64,000 bases of DNA from Halomarinibacterium sp034670265 (GTDB taxonomy: Bacteria; Bacteroidota; Bacteroidia; Flavobacteriales; Flavobacteriaceae), in NCBI GenBank assembly GCA_034670265.1, contig JAXMNU010000005.1:186001-250000 (forward strand), given 5' to 3'. The notes below the pieces were generated by a model. That model ran no database searches, was not told where the DNA came from, and saw only the letters and a program-made list of their open reading frames with translations. The translations under genes and the position numbers were made by a program. Of the stretch, positions 8,177 to 16,894 are shown in pieces; the stretch's first letter is position 1; every line of letters begins with the position of its first letter.

Positions 8177-9415
8177 ATGAAAAGTTATATTTTAAATTTA
8201 TTGTTGGTTTCCTTTCTTTTCGTTGGATGTAATAAATCTAATGATGAAGAAGAAAGTCAAGAAACTATATTGCCATTCACAGTTACATCTTATAGTCCAC
8301 AAGAAGGAAAAGTTGATGCTACAGTAACCATAAATGGAAATAATTTTAGTACTACAATCTCCGAAATTACTGTCACTTTTAATGGTATTGAGGCCTCCGT
8401 AATAAGTGCTACTGAAACAGAAATAAAAACAGTTGTCCCTTCAAGTTTACCTCATGGGGATAGTAGTATTGTTTTAAAAATTAATAACGAGACAAAACCT
8501 GTTGGAAATTTCACGGTTAGTTTAGATGATTATAGTTATTTAGTTATTGGTAGTATCCAAAGCAAAATTTATTCCTTTGGAAATAATTCTGGTGAGTATC
8601 GCGAATTAGGGAGGATAGAATATAGTTCCCAAATAACTAATATGATAGTTACATCAAATTCAAATTCTCCCTCAAAAATATTTATAACTGCTTCTAATAT
8701 AAGCAATAATTCAGGTAGCCTAAGTGAGTTAATAATTTACGATAAGGAAAGCAAATTAACAACATCTGTTGTATTAAATATTCCAAACTCAATCAAAGGG
8801 CCTCATCAGGTTATTATGGGTATGGCTTGGGATTCAGATAACAATCGTCTAGTCGCCTGTATAACACCTGATTATCAAGCTAACTGGAAGGATCTTCAAG
8901 TAATTTTTATAAATCCTGATAATTTTGAAGTCATAGATAGTGGAATTACAATACCACCTGTTCAGACAGGAATTCATTCCTTTTTATATTCTTCGAATAG
9001 AATATATTTTTCTTCAGATCCTGGAATTTTTATTGATGTTAATTTAATTAATAATACATATCAAATTCGTGATTTTAATGATAGTTTACATTACATCTGG
9101 AGGATATCGGAATCTAATGAAGAGAATATTCTTTATGCTTTTAGATCTACCTCAGGATCAAACGCTATCATCCCTGTTAAATTAAATCTTACTCAAAATG
9201 AAATGTCTGATTTAGCACCCTATAATGGTTACAGTATAACTAGTTTTCCTGGAAATGGATTTTACGACACATTTGCAAATCAATCCGTTCAAATAATTCG
9301 AAACAATAGCAATGGTCATTTATTATATAGATTCAATGAAAATTCTGAAGATTTAATTCCTACTAATTATCCTGGATATGAGGATAACTTACTTATTCTT
9401 GGAATTATAGAATAG
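8177..9415 (+). CDS. Lipoprotein with IPT/TIG domain
   Basis: A 412-residue exported protein. The N-terminus has a short hydrophobic signal followed by the lipobox LFVGC, with C18 as the lipidation site. Residues about 35-115 form an IPT/TIG immunoglobulin-like domain (TSYSPQEGKVDATVTINGNN is typical). The remaining about 290 residues read like repeated beta-sheets (YLVIGSIQSKIYSF, NRLVACITPD, NRIYFSSDPGIF), suggesting a beta-propeller, but no named family is recognised. The coding sequence is clearly more AT-rich than neighbouring serS, and it sits only five bases behind it, which suggests later insertion or weaker constraint. Probably surface or periplasmic; substrate unknown. Confidence 0.75.
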   Translation: MKSYILNLLLVSFLFVGCNKSNDEEESQETILPFTVTSYSPQEGKVDATVTINGNNFSTTISEITVTFNGIEASVISATETEIKTVVPSSLPHGDSSIVLKINNETKPVGNFTVSLDDYSYLVIGSIQSKIYSFGNNSGEYRELGRIEYSSQITNMIVTSNSNSPSKIFITASNISNNSGSLSELIIYDKESKLTTSVVLNIPNSIKGPHQVIMGMAWDSDNNRLVACITPDYQANWKDLQVIFINPDNFEVIDSGITIPPVQTGIHSFLYSSNRIYFSSDPGIFIDVNLINNTYQIRDFNDSLHYIWRISESNEENILYAFRSTSGSNAIIPVKLNLTQNEMSDLAPYNGYSITSFPGNGFYDTFANQSVQIIRNNSNGHLLYRFNENSEDLIPTNYPGYEDNLLILGIIE

Positions 9416-9503
9416 AAAATAGATCTAATTAGACACATAGAGAATTCAAACCAGGCATAAACTTTGCTGTTTTTTAAAAGAAGCAAATCGTTATCTTTAC
9501 CCC

Positions 9504-11285
9504 ATGCGCTATATTTTAATTGCCTTTATTTTATTTTTTAGTATTGGGACAAACGCCCAAAACGACCTTTTAGCCAAAAATTATTTTGAGCAGGGCGAAT
9601 ATGAAAAGGCCTTAGTACTTTATAAACGACTGCATCTTCAAAACAAAGGAAACACGCGCTATTTGGTAGATTTGGTGAAAACACATCAACAATTAGAGCA
9701 ATACAATGAAGCCGAAGAATTACTAAAAGAATTTACCGAAGGACGACGTATCCTCCCTCAGTTTCTAGTAGAATTAGGATACAATTATGCGCTTCAAAAT
9801 AAAGACAGTATTGCCAGCATTAATTACCAAAAAGCCATTGACTTTGTAAAAGAAAGCCCTCCCTACGCCTATATTGTTGGGCAGGTTTTTTCAAACTATA
9901 ATTTACTCGATGAAGCCGTAACAGTATACGAGACTGCCATGGCACAAGACGATAGTAGAAATTACAATGCACAATTAGCCCGTATTTATGGTGAACAAGG
10001 AGCGCTCGAAAAAATGTTTGAAACCTATGTGGACCTCATTAAAATAAACCCTACTTATAACGGAACGATAAAACGAAATTTTAGCCTTTACATCACCGAA
10101 GACCCCACAAATGAAGCTAATATATTGCTCAGAAAAACACTTCTAAAAAAATTGCAGCAAGACCCTGATGTCTTGTATAATGAATTATTGAGTTGGTTGT
10201 TTATTCAGCAAAAAGATTTCAAAAAAGCATTTATCCAGGAAAAAGCCATTTACGCACGAAGAGAGGAAGATCTCTCCGGATTATTGGATTTAGGGAGAAT
10301 TACCATAGACGAAAAAAGTTACGAAGACGCTAAGGAAATCATCAATTTTATTATTGAAAAAGCCTACAATCCACGATTAAAATTAGAAGGATATCAGCAA
10401 TTAATGTATGTGGAATTAGAATTAGCGCAAGAAAAAGATTACCCAAAAATTGACGCACAATACAAGCAATTATTTTCTCAATTTGGAAATGATAGCGAAA
10501 CCTACATGCTTCAAATAGATTACAACGACTTTTTAGCTTTTCGATATGCAAAAAAAGAAGAGGCAATTCAGAATTTGAAAGATTTGTCTAAAAAAGGGCT
10601 TACGGTCTATCAGGAAGCGAGGGTGAAATTAAAACTGGCAGATGTCCTCGTTTTTGATGAAAAATTTAACGAAGCCCTTATCTATTATTCCCAAGTGCAA
10701 AACAAGGTTCAAAACGATATTTTGGCGCAAGAAGCACGCTTTAAAGTGGCTCGAACCAGTTATTTTAAAGGAGATTTTGAATGGGCTCAAGTACAACTCG
10801 ACGTATTAAAAAAGTCGGCATCACAACTTATCGCAAACGACGCCATGCAGCTTAGCTTAATGATTAGAGATAACTCTTTGGAAGATTCCACTCAAACGGC
10901 TTTAAGGAAATTTGCAACAGCCGATTTAAGATCACTTCAGAATAAAAATGTAGAAGCCATCACCCTTTTAAAAGATATTTTAACCAACCATAAAGGCGAA
11001 GCAATAGAAGACGAAGCATTGCTTAAAATGGGAATGATTTATGAAAAGCTAAATCAATTTGAAAATGCCGAAGCACAATACACAAAACTTATTGAGTTTT
11101 ATAAAGAAGATATTCTCGCAGATGATGCGCATTATAAATTGGCAAAATTATACGAAACTCAGTTAGGGCAGCCAGAAAAAGCAAAGCAACTGTATGAGCA
11201 AATTATCTTTAATTTTGAAGACAGTATTTACTTTGTCGAAGCTCGAAAACGCTATCGCATGCTTCGCGGGGATGAAATAAACTAA
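9504..11285 (+). CDS. Exported tetratricopeptide-repeat protein
   Basis: A 593-residue protein with a cleavable signal peptide (hydrophobic MRYILIAFILFFSIG then TNAQ). The rest is helical, with many TPR units, for example NYFEQGEYEKALVLYKRL near residue 26, GMIYEKLNQFENAEAQYTKL and HYKLAKLYETQLGQPEKAKQ near the C-terminus. TPR arrays mediate protein-protein contacts; in Bacteroidetes such periplasmic proteins are common and often essential, but no partner is evident here. It is followed after 3 bases by a DUF4286 gene and then rsmA and mgtE, so the four probably share a transcript. A TATCTTTA sequence just before the start resembles a -7 box with one mismatch. Confidence 0.85.
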   Translation: MRYILIAFILFFSIGTNAQNDLLAKNYFEQGEYEKALVLYKRLHLQNKGNTRYLVDLVKTHQQLEQYNEAEELLKEFTEGRRILPQFLVELGYNYALQNKDSIASINYQKAIDFVKESPPYAYIVGQVFSNYNLLDEAVTVYETAMAQDDSRNYNAQLARIYGEQGALEKMFETYVDLIKINPTYNGTIKRNFSLYITEDPTNEANILLRKTLLKKLQQDPDVLYNELLSWLFIQQKDFKKAFIQEKAIYARREEDLSGLLDLGRITIDEKSYEDAKEIINFIIEKAYNPRLKLEGYQQLMYVELELAQEKDYPKIDAQYKQLFSQFGNDSETYMLQIDYNDFLAFRYAKKEEAIQNLKDLSKKGLTVYQEARVKLKLADVLVFDEKFNEALIYYSQVQNKVQNDILAQEARFKVARTSYFKGDFEWAQVQLDVLKKSASQLIANDAMQLSLMIRDNSLEDSTQTALRKFATADLRSLQNKNVEAITLLKDILTNHKGEAIEDEALLKMGMIYEKLNQFENAEAQYTKLIEFYKEDILADDAHYKLAKLYETQLGQPEKAKQLYEQIIFNFEDSIYFVEARKRYRMLRGDEIN

Positions 11286-11288
11286 CCT

Positions 11289-11597
11289 ATGTACATTTAC
11301 AACGTTACCATTAACATTGAGGAAACGATTCACGACAAGTGGCTTCATTGGATGAAAGAAGAGCACATTCCTGCCATGTTAGCCACAGGAAAATTCCATA
11401 AAGCCTTAATGACTCGAGTGCAAGTGGAGGAAGAAATGGGCGGGATTACCTATTCTGTTCAATACAGAACCGACAGTAAAGAAACGCTTCAAAAATACTA
11501 TAAAGAAGATGCCGAAACCCTCCGGGCGCAAAGCAAACCCTTTGAAGGAAAATTCATCGCTTTTAGAACCGAATTGGAAATAATAAGCGAGCATTGA
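11289..11597 (+). CDS. DUF4286 family protein
   Basis: A 102-residue cytoplasmic protein with no signal peptide. The pattern MYIYNVTINIEETIHDKW followed by HIPAMLATGKF and ALMTRVQ, and VQYRTDSKETLQKYYKE, fits DUF4286, a ferredoxin-like alpha/beta dimeric fold related to antibiotic-monooxygenase-like barrels. Function is not established. It lies 3 bases after the TPR gene, and its stop TGA overlaps the rsmA ATG by one base. Confidence 0.8.
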   Translation: MYIYNVTINIEETIHDKWLHWMKEEHIPAMLATGKFHKALMTRVQVEEEMGGITYSVQYRTDSKETLQKYYKEDAETLRAQSKPFEGKFIAFRTELEIISEH

Positions 11598-12388
11598 TGA
11601 AACCTGTTAGAGCCAAAAAACACTTAGGGCAACACTTTTTACACGACGAACATATCGCCGAAAAAATAGGTAACACGCTTACCCTAAAAAATTACGATAA
11701 AGTGCTTGAAATTGGCCCTGGAATGGGTGTTTTAACTAAGTATTTAATAGCAAAGCCCATCGAATTAATTGCCATGGATTTAGACAGGGATTCCATTCAA
11801 TACTTAAACGAAAATTACCCAAATAAAAATTTGACCATCCTCGAAGCCGATTTTTTAAAGTATGATATTGCATCACTTTTTGGGAATTCTCAATTTGCCA
11901 TTACTGGAAATTTCCCCTACAACATTTCTTCACAAATTGTATTTAAAACGCTGGAGTGGCGCCATCGAATTCCCGAATTTACCGGAATGTTTCAAAAAGA
12001 AGTGGCACAGCGTATTTGTGAAAAAAAAGGAAGTAAAACTTACGGAATTCTTTCGGTGTTAGTACAAGCTTTTTACGATGCAGAGTATTTATTTACAGTA
12101 AAACCAGGCGTTTTTAATCCGCCGCCAAAAGTAGATAGCGGTGTCTTACGGTTAACTCGAAAAGAGAATTATCAACTGCCTTGTGATGAAAGATTGTTTT
12201 TCAAAACGGTAAAAACAGCTTTTCAACAACGCCGTAAAACCCTTAGAAATAGCTTAAAAACATTCACACTCCCCGAAAAACTAAAAGAAGATGCTATCTT
12301 TGCGCAACGACCCGAACAACTTTCGGTTCAAGAATTTATAGCGCTCACTCAAAAACTCGAGAGTCATGGCATTTCTTCTAACATCTGA
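11597..12388 (+). CDS. rsmA: 16S rRNA (adenine1518/1519-N6)-dimethyltransferase
   Basis: Dimethylates the two adenines in the terminal hairpin of 16S rRNA (KsgA). At 263 residues it has the N-terminal KKHLGQHFL signature, SAM-binding motif I VLEIGPGMGVLT (residues 37-48), the acidic post-I strand MDLDRD, and catalytic motif IV NFPY at 105-108 (NLPY in Proteobacteria). The C-terminal helical domain includes FQQRRKTLRNSLK. I chose ATG 11597, which overlaps the DUF4286 stop, over an in-frame TTG one codon earlier. Its last 23 bases overlap mgtE. Confidence 0.96.
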   Translation: MKPVRAKKHLGQHFLHDEHIAEKIGNTLTLKNYDKVLEIGPGMGVLTKYLIAKPIELIAMDLDRDSIQYLNENYPNKNLTILEADFLKYDIASLFGNSQFAITGNFPYNISSQIVFKTLEWRHRIPEFTGMFQKEVAQRICEKKGSKTYGILSVLVQAFYDAEYLFTVKPGVFNPPPKVDSGVLRLTRKENYQLPCDERLFFKTVKTAFQQRRKTLRNSLKTFTLPEKLKEDAIFAQRPEQLSVQEFIALTQKLESHGISSNI

Positions 12389-13715
12389 ATTTGTTGAGCA
12401 TATTGAGCAACTCATTGCTCAAAAGGACGGTCATGCCTTAAAAGAATTATTTGTCGATTTTCACTTTGCCGATATTGCCGAAATTCTTGAAGAACTCGAC
12501 AGTGATGACGCAACGTATCTTATAAAATTACTGGAAAGTGAAATAACTTCCGAAGCACTTATGGAAGTGGATGAAGATGTCCGCGAAAAAATTCTGGATC
12601 GTCTGTCCCCCAAAGAAATTGCTCAAGAGCTTGCCGAAATGGATACCGATGATGCAGCAGATGTTGTTTCAGAATTGGATGAAGACATAAAGCAAAAAGT
12701 AATTTCGAAAATAAAAGATGAGGAACACGCAGCAGATATTGTAGAGTTACTAAATTACGATGAGGATACTGCTGGAGGGTTAATGGCAAAAGAATTGGTG
12801 AAAGTTAAGGAAACTTGGACCACCGCTGGGTGTGTTAGAGAAATGCGCCGTCAAGCAAAAAATGTAACCCGTGTACATTCTATTTACGTGGTTGACAAAG
12901 AGAACAAGCTAAAAGGAAGGCTCTCCTTAAAAGATCTTTTAACTGCACCAGAAAAAGCTCGAATTAGTGATGTGTATATTCCTAAAGTAGATTATGTAAC
13001 GGTCCATACCGAAGGGGATGAAGTTGCGCGAATTATGCAACGATACGATTTGGAAGCGATTCCTGTGGTTGACGATTATGGTGTTTTAGTAGGACGCATT
13101 ACTATTGATGACATTGTAGATTTTATTAAAGACGAAGCCGAAAAAGATTACCAAATGGCGGCTGGTATCTCTAGTGATGTTGAAGCAGATGATAGTATCT
13201 GGTTACTTACAAGAGCAAGACTTCCCTGGTTAGTCTTAGGCCTGTTTGGCGGTCTAGGAAGTGTTTATATTATGAAGGGTTTTGACGAAGCCATTAGTAA
13301 CTACATTGAGCTTTTCTTTTTTACCCCTTTAATTGCTGCAATGGCAGGTAATGTGGGCGTACAGTCCAGTGCAATTATTGTACAAGGTTTGGCAAATGAC
13401 AATGTAAAAGGTAGTCTTTTTAATAGATTGGTTAAAGAGGTTGGACTGGCATTAATTAATGGAATTGCTTTAGGTGTTTTAGTCATTTTATTTGGTTATA
13501 TCGCAGGACTTGATCAACGGGTGGCCTTTACTATTGCCATTTCGATGCTTTCTGTTATTATTGTTGCTGCCTTGGTGGGAACCTTTGTACCCATTATTCT
13601 CAATAAAAGAGGCATTGACCCCGCTATAGCCACAGGACCATTTATTACAACGAGCAATGACATCTTCGGAATATTTCTTTTCTTCTATCTTTCAAAACTA
13701 ATTTTAGGTTTTTAG
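12366..13715 (+). CDS. mgtE: Magnesium transporter MgtE
   Basis: A Mg2+ channel gated by cytosolic magnesium. At 449 residues it has the acidic helical N domain (about 1-130, with DSDDATYLIKLL and MDTDDAADVVSEL repeats), two CBS domains (about 140-262), a connecting helix, and five membrane helices (about 285-449). The pore signature GNVGVQSS lies at residues 328-335. The start ATG is inside the rsmA reading frame (23-base overlap in another frame), as in several Flavobacteriaceae. This implies translational coupling. Confidence 0.95.
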   Translation: MAFLLTSEFVEHIEQLIAQKDGHALKELFVDFHFADIAEILEELDSDDATYLIKLLESEITSEALMEVDEDVREKILDRLSPKEIAQELAEMDTDDAADVVSELDEDIKQKVISKIKDEEHAADIVELLNYDEDTAGGLMAKELVKVKETWTTAGCVREMRRQAKNVTRVHSIYVVDKENKLKGRLSLKDLLTAPEKARISDVYIPKVDYVTVHTEGDEVARIMQRYDLEAIPVVDDYGVLVGRITIDDIVDFIKDEAEKDYQMAAGISSDVEADDSIWLLTRARLPWLVLGLFGGLGSVYIMKGFDEAISNYIELFFFTPLIAAMAGNVGVQSSAIIVQGLANDNVKGSLFNRLVKEVGLALINGIALGVLVILFGYIAGLDQRVAFTIAISMLSVIIVAALVGTFVPIILNKRGIDPAIATGPFITTSNDIFGIFLFFYLSKLILGF

Positions 13716-13774
13716 TCTTTCTTTATAATTTCGTTACCCCGAAAATTTGTACTTTGTTTTCAGAAATAAATAGG

Positions 13775-14140
13775 ATGAAAACAATTAATATTTCAGAAAA
13801 ATTTACCAAGTTTTCAGAGCATTGGTCTCCCCACCAAATTGCCCTTGTAGATAATATGCAAGTACTTCTTGCAAAAATTAAAGGGGATTTTGTTTGGCAT
13901 AAGCACGATAAGGAAGATGAATTATTTTTTGTTCAGAAAGGCACACTGGAAATGCATTTTAGAGATGGTGTTGAAATTCTGAAAGAAGGTGAAGTCATTG
14001 TCGTTCCCAAAGGTGTGGAACATTGCCCAAAAACACAAAACGGAGAAGAAGTACATGTGCTGTTATTCGAAAAAATTTCTACAAAACACACAGGTAATAT
14101 TACAACTGAAAAAACAAAAACAACCTATCCCAAAATCTAA
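13775..14140 (+). CDS. Cupin-domain protein
   Basis: A small soluble single-cupin protein (121 residues from ATG 13775). Metal-ligand motif 1 is FVWHKHDKEDELFFVQKG (H, H, E spacing typical) and motif 2 is IVVPKGVEHCPK with the final His. Such mononuclear cupins can be isomerases, dioxygenases or binding proteins; the substrate cannot be told. An upstream in-frame TTG at 13754 would add seven residues, but it overlaps a TACTTTG promoter-like box, so the ATG is preferred. The next gene starts 2 bases after the stop, which suggests co-transcription with the 2-hydroxyacid dehydrogenase. Confidence 0.85.
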   Translation: MKTINISEKFTKFSEHWSPHQIALVDNMQVLLAKIKGDFVWHKHDKEDELFFVQKGTLEMHFRDGVEILKEGEVIVVPKGVEHCPKTQNGEEVHVLLFEKISTKHTGNITTEKTKTTYPKI

Positions 14141-14142
14141 CA

Positions 14143-15078
14143 ATGAAAATCCTTCACCTCGATAAAAACCATCCCTTACTTATTGAAGAGCTCAAAAAAG
14201 CTGGGTTTAAAAATGCAGAAGATTACACTTCTTCAAAAGAGGAAATCGAGAAGATTATTCATCAATATGAAGGTATTGTGATTAGAAGTCGTTTTAAAAT
14301 TGACAAACCGTTTCTCGAAGCTGCTAAAAAGTTAAAATTTATTGCCAGAGTTGGCGCAGGACTTGAAAGCATTGACGAAGCCTATGCTGAAGAAAAAAAC
14401 ATACGCCTTATTGCAGCTCCCGAAGGCAACCGAAATGCTGTGGGGGAACACACCTTAGGCATGCTACTTTCACTATTCAATAATTTGAATACAGCAGATA
14501 AAGAAGTAAAAAACGGAATCTGGAGTCGTGAGAGCAATCGGGGGGTTGAATTGGATGGAAAAACGGTGGGTCTCATTGGTTACGGAAATATGGGAAAAGC
14601 CTTTGCCAAAAAACTAAAGGGTTTCGATTGTACCGTGCTTTGTTATGACATTTTAGAGGACGTTGGCGATGCAAATGCTACGCAAGTAAGTCTTCAAACA
14701 GTATTTGACATGGCAGATGTATTCAGCTTACACACCCCGTGGACACCTTTAACCGATAAAATGGTTGATGCCAAATTTATTTCAAAATTTAAAAAGCCTT
14801 TTTGGTTTTTGAATACCGCACGTGGCAAAAGTGTGGTGACCAAAGATCTTGTTTCGGCTTTAAAAAGCGGAAAAATTTTAGGCGCAGGGTTGGATGTTTT
14901 GGAATACGAAAAACTGTCTTTTGAATCGTTATTTACTTCAGAAATGCCTAAAACTCTCGAAGAACTAATTAAAATGGACAATGTTATCCTAACGCCACAC
15001 GTTGCGGGTTGGACCAAGGAAAGCAAAGAAAAGTTAGCACAGACTATCGTTGAAAAGATACTGGGAGAATTTTCATAA
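14143..15078 (+). CDS. D-2-hydroxyacid dehydrogenase (phosphoglycerate dehydrogenase-like)
   Basis: An NAD-dependent oxidoreductase of the D-isomer-specific 2-hydroxyacid dehydrogenase family, 311 residues. The Rossmann nucleotide-binding motif is GLIGYGNMG (about 144-152). The catalytic Arg is in FLNTARGKSVV, the Glu in the VLEYE region, and the His in TPHVAGWT. There is no C-terminal ACT domain, so it is not a full-length SerA; it could still serve as phosphoglycerate dehydrogenase or act on another 2-hydroxyacid. It follows the cupin gene by 2 bases. Confidence 0.88.
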   Translation: MKILHLDKNHPLLIEELKKAGFKNAEDYTSSKEEIEKIIHQYEGIVIRSRFKIDKPFLEAAKKLKFIARVGAGLESIDEAYAEEKNIRLIAAPEGNRNAVGEHTLGMLLSLFNNLNTADKEVKNGIWSRESNRGVELDGKTVGLIGYGNMGKAFAKKLKGFDCTVLCYDILEDVGDANATQVSLQTVFDMADVFSLHTPWTPLTDKMVDAKFISKFKKPFWFLNTARGKSVVTKDLVSALKSGKILGAGLDVLEYEKLSFESLFTSEMPKTLEELIKMDNVILTPHVAGWTKESKEKLAQTIVEKILGEFS

Positions 15079-15102
15079 ATTTAGAATGACAAACACCAAC
15101 CC

Positions 15103-15561
15103 ATGCAATACAAAGCCAATACTCCCGAAGAATACATTGCTCAAATTCCAGAAGAACGAAAAGAACCTCTAAAAAAACTTCGGAAAGTGATTTTAGATAA
15201 TTTACCAAAAGGGTTTGAAGAGTCTATACAATATGGGATGATTGGCTATGTTGTTCCTCATTCTATTTATCCCGATGGATACCATTGTGATCCTAAAATT
15301 CCGCTCCCATTTATGAATATAGCTTCCCAAAAAAACTTTATTGCTGTGTATAGTTCAAGTTTATATGCGCAAAAAGAGTTTTACGATTGGTTTGTGGCAG
15401 AATATCCAAAGTATAGCAAAAGGAAACTTGATATGGGAAAAAGTTGTGTGAGGTTTAAAAAAGTAGAAGATATTCCTTATGAATTAATAGGCGAATTAGC
15501 TTCAAAAATGACTGTTAACGAGTGGATTTCATTGTATGAATCTGCCATAAAAAAGAAATAA
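15103..15561 (+). CDS. DUF1801 (YdhG-like) family protein
   Basis: A 152-residue soluble protein. The N-terminal part (TPEEYIAQIPEER, then LRKVILDNLPKGFEESI and YGMIGYVVP) and the following KNFIAVYSSSLY and LDMGKSCVRFKK segments are those of DUF1801, also called YdhG or iron-chaperone-like. Biochemical function is not settled. It lies in a row of small cytoplasmic genes transcribed the same way, 24 bases after the dehydrogenase. Confidence 0.82.
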   Translation: MQYKANTPEEYIAQIPEERKEPLKKLRKVILDNLPKGFEESIQYGMIGYVVPHSIYPDGYHCDPKIPLPFMNIASQKNFIAVYSSSLYAQKEFYDWFVAEYPKYSKRKLDMGKSCVRFKKVEDIPYELIGELASKMTVNEWISLYESAIKKK

Positions 15562-15611
15562 CACGTTTAAAAATAGATTGCAGGGAGAGATTCCTGCCTT
15601 CACAGGAAATT

Positions 15612-15998
15612 ATGAAAAACAGAGTTACAGGAATTGGCGGATTATTTTTTAAAACAAAAGATCCAAAAGCCACAAAAGAGTGGTACAAGAAACATTTAGG
15701 TTTTCCCACAGATGATTGGGGTTGTACCTTTTGGTGGAAAGACAAAGAAGGGAATGACTGCTCCACACAATGGAGCCCATTTCCAGAAGACACAAAATAT
15801 TATGCGCCTTCAAAAAAAGAATTTATGTTCAACTATCGCGTGGAGAACTTGGTAGAGTTGCTCAAAATTCTAAAAAAAGAAGGCGTTACTATTGTTGGCG
15901 AAATGAAGGAATACGACTATGGAAAGTTTGGATGGATTATGGATAATGATGGAAATAAAATTGAACTCTGGGAACCTAAAGACGCCGCTTTTCAGTAA
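15612..15998 (+). CDS. VOC-family (glyoxalase/bleomycin-resistance fold) protein
   Basis: A 128-residue vicinal oxygen chelate protein. The first beta-alpha-beta-beta-beta unit is GIGGLFFKTKDPKATKEWYK followed by HLGF. The second unit ends with the usual IMDNDGNKIELWEP, whose Glu is a typical metal ligand. The substrate is unknown. A possible inverted repeat lies just upstream (15579-15610, CAGGGAGAGATTCCTGCCTTCACAGG region). Confidence 0.85.
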   Translation: MKNRVTGIGGLFFKTKDPKATKEWYKKHLGFPTDDWGCTFWWKDKEGNDCSTQWSPFPEDTKYYAPSKKEFMFNYRVENLVELLKILKKEGVTIVGEMKEYDYGKFGWIMDNDGNKIELWEPKDAAFQ

Positions 15999-16091
15999 AA
16001 AATAGCACTTATTAAAACTAATGGAATTCTGGTAGTCAGGGTTTTAAAAAAATTAGTACTTTTAATTATTCAACTTTAACCAATTAAAATT

Positions 16092-16481
16092 ATGTCTGAA
16101 GAAAACAAAGAAAACTTAGGCGATGAAATGAAAGATACCGCCAAAGAAATAAAAGACGAGGCTAAAAGCACCGCAAGTGAGTTTAAAGAAGGATGGAACG
16201 AAGCCACTAAAAGTGGTGAAAATAAAAAACTTGTAGCTGGGCTTTTAGGAATATTTTTAGGAGCTTTTGGAGTTCATAAATTTATTTTAGGATATCAAAA
16301 AGAAGGATTTATCCTTTTGGGAGGTACCCTTTTAGGAATTGCAACCTCTTGTATTGTTATTGGTGTTTTTATCTATATGGCAACTGGAGTTATAGGATTA
16401 ATTGAGGGTATTATTTACCTCACAAAAAGCGACGAAGAGTTTTATCAAACGTACCAAGTCAATAAAAAACCTTGGTTCTAA
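16092..16481 (+). CDS. TM2-domain membrane protein with LEA-like N-terminus
   Basis: A 129-residue protein. Residues 1-45 are charged, Lys/Glu-rich and helical (DTAKEIKDEAKSTASEFKEG), resembling LEA/CsbD-like stress segments. Residues about 46-115 are a TM2 domain: two membrane helices around GVHKFILGYQKEGF, the family's conserved turn. TM2 proteins are small membrane proteins of unclear role. A strong terminator follows 7 bases after the stop, so the gene closes its transcript. Confidence 0.85.
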   Translation: MSEENKENLGDEMKDTAKEIKDEAKSTASEFKEGWNEATKSGENKKLVAGLLGIFLGAFGVHKFILGYQKEGFILLGGTLLGIATSCIVIGVFIYMATGVIGLIEGIIYLTKSDEEFYQTYQVNKKPWF

Positions 16482-16487
16482 AACAAT

Positions 16488-16523
16488 AAAAAGCTTTCAA
16501 AAAAACACTGAAAGCTTTTTTTA
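16488..16523 (+). terminator. Rho-independent terminator after the TM2 gene
   Basis: AAAAAGCTTTC (16488-16498) pairs with GAAAGCTTTTT (16510-16520), with a further T run. Flanking A and T runs mean it could also act on the minus strand. Confidence 0.85.
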
Positions 16524-16530
16524 TATCGTT

Positions 16531-16553
16531 TATTATCGCAATATTGCATTATT
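16531..16553. promoter_or_regulatory. Candidate ArsR operator
   Basis: A perfect 10-base palindrome GCAATATTGC at 16538-16547, inside a longer imperfect dyad (TATCGCAATATTGCATTA), ends 20 bases before the arsR start. The size and position suit an autoregulatory ArsR site; this is inference from position and symmetry. Confidence 0.5.
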
Positions 16554-16567
16554 AAAATTATAAAACC

Positions 16568-16891
16568 ATGGGCGTTTCAAAAAGATATTTACACTCTATT
16601 CAAGTAAATCAGTTGGCGGATATGGCTAAGGTATTATCCCACCCTGCACGGATTTCAATTTTAAATTATATTGGTGATTGTGATGGTTGCCTATGCAAAG
16701 ACATTTCAGAAAAAATTAAACTCTCTCAGCCAACTACCTCACAACACCTTCAGGTGATTAAAAAATCTGGATTGCTAAAAAGCAAATTTAGTGGAAAAAG
16801 TCAATATTATACCATTAATAAAGATAAACTCACGGCATTAAAAGACCTCTTTCACGATTTTTTTGAAAGTACCGAACAAAAGTGCACCTAA
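16568..16891 (+). CDS. arsR: ArsR-family winged-helix repressor
   Basis: A 107-residue metalloregulator. The helix-turn-helix core is LADMAKVLSHPARISILNYI then DISEKIKLSQPTTSQHLQVI, with the wing SGKSQYYTINKDKL. Cysteines in DCDGCLCKDIS sit at the position of the CxC arsenite-binding motif in classical ArsR proteins, and a further Cys lies near the C-terminus (QKCT). It should repress its own operon until As(III) binds. The next gene starts 3 bases after the stop and carries an arsenate reductase domain, which supports an arsenic role. Confidence 0.88.
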   Translation: MGVSKRYLHSIQVNQLADMAKVLSHPARISILNYIGDCDGCLCKDISEKIKLSQPTTSQHLQVIKKSGLLKSKFSGKSQYYTINKDKLTALKDLFHDFFESTEQKCT

Positions 16892-16894
16892 CTA

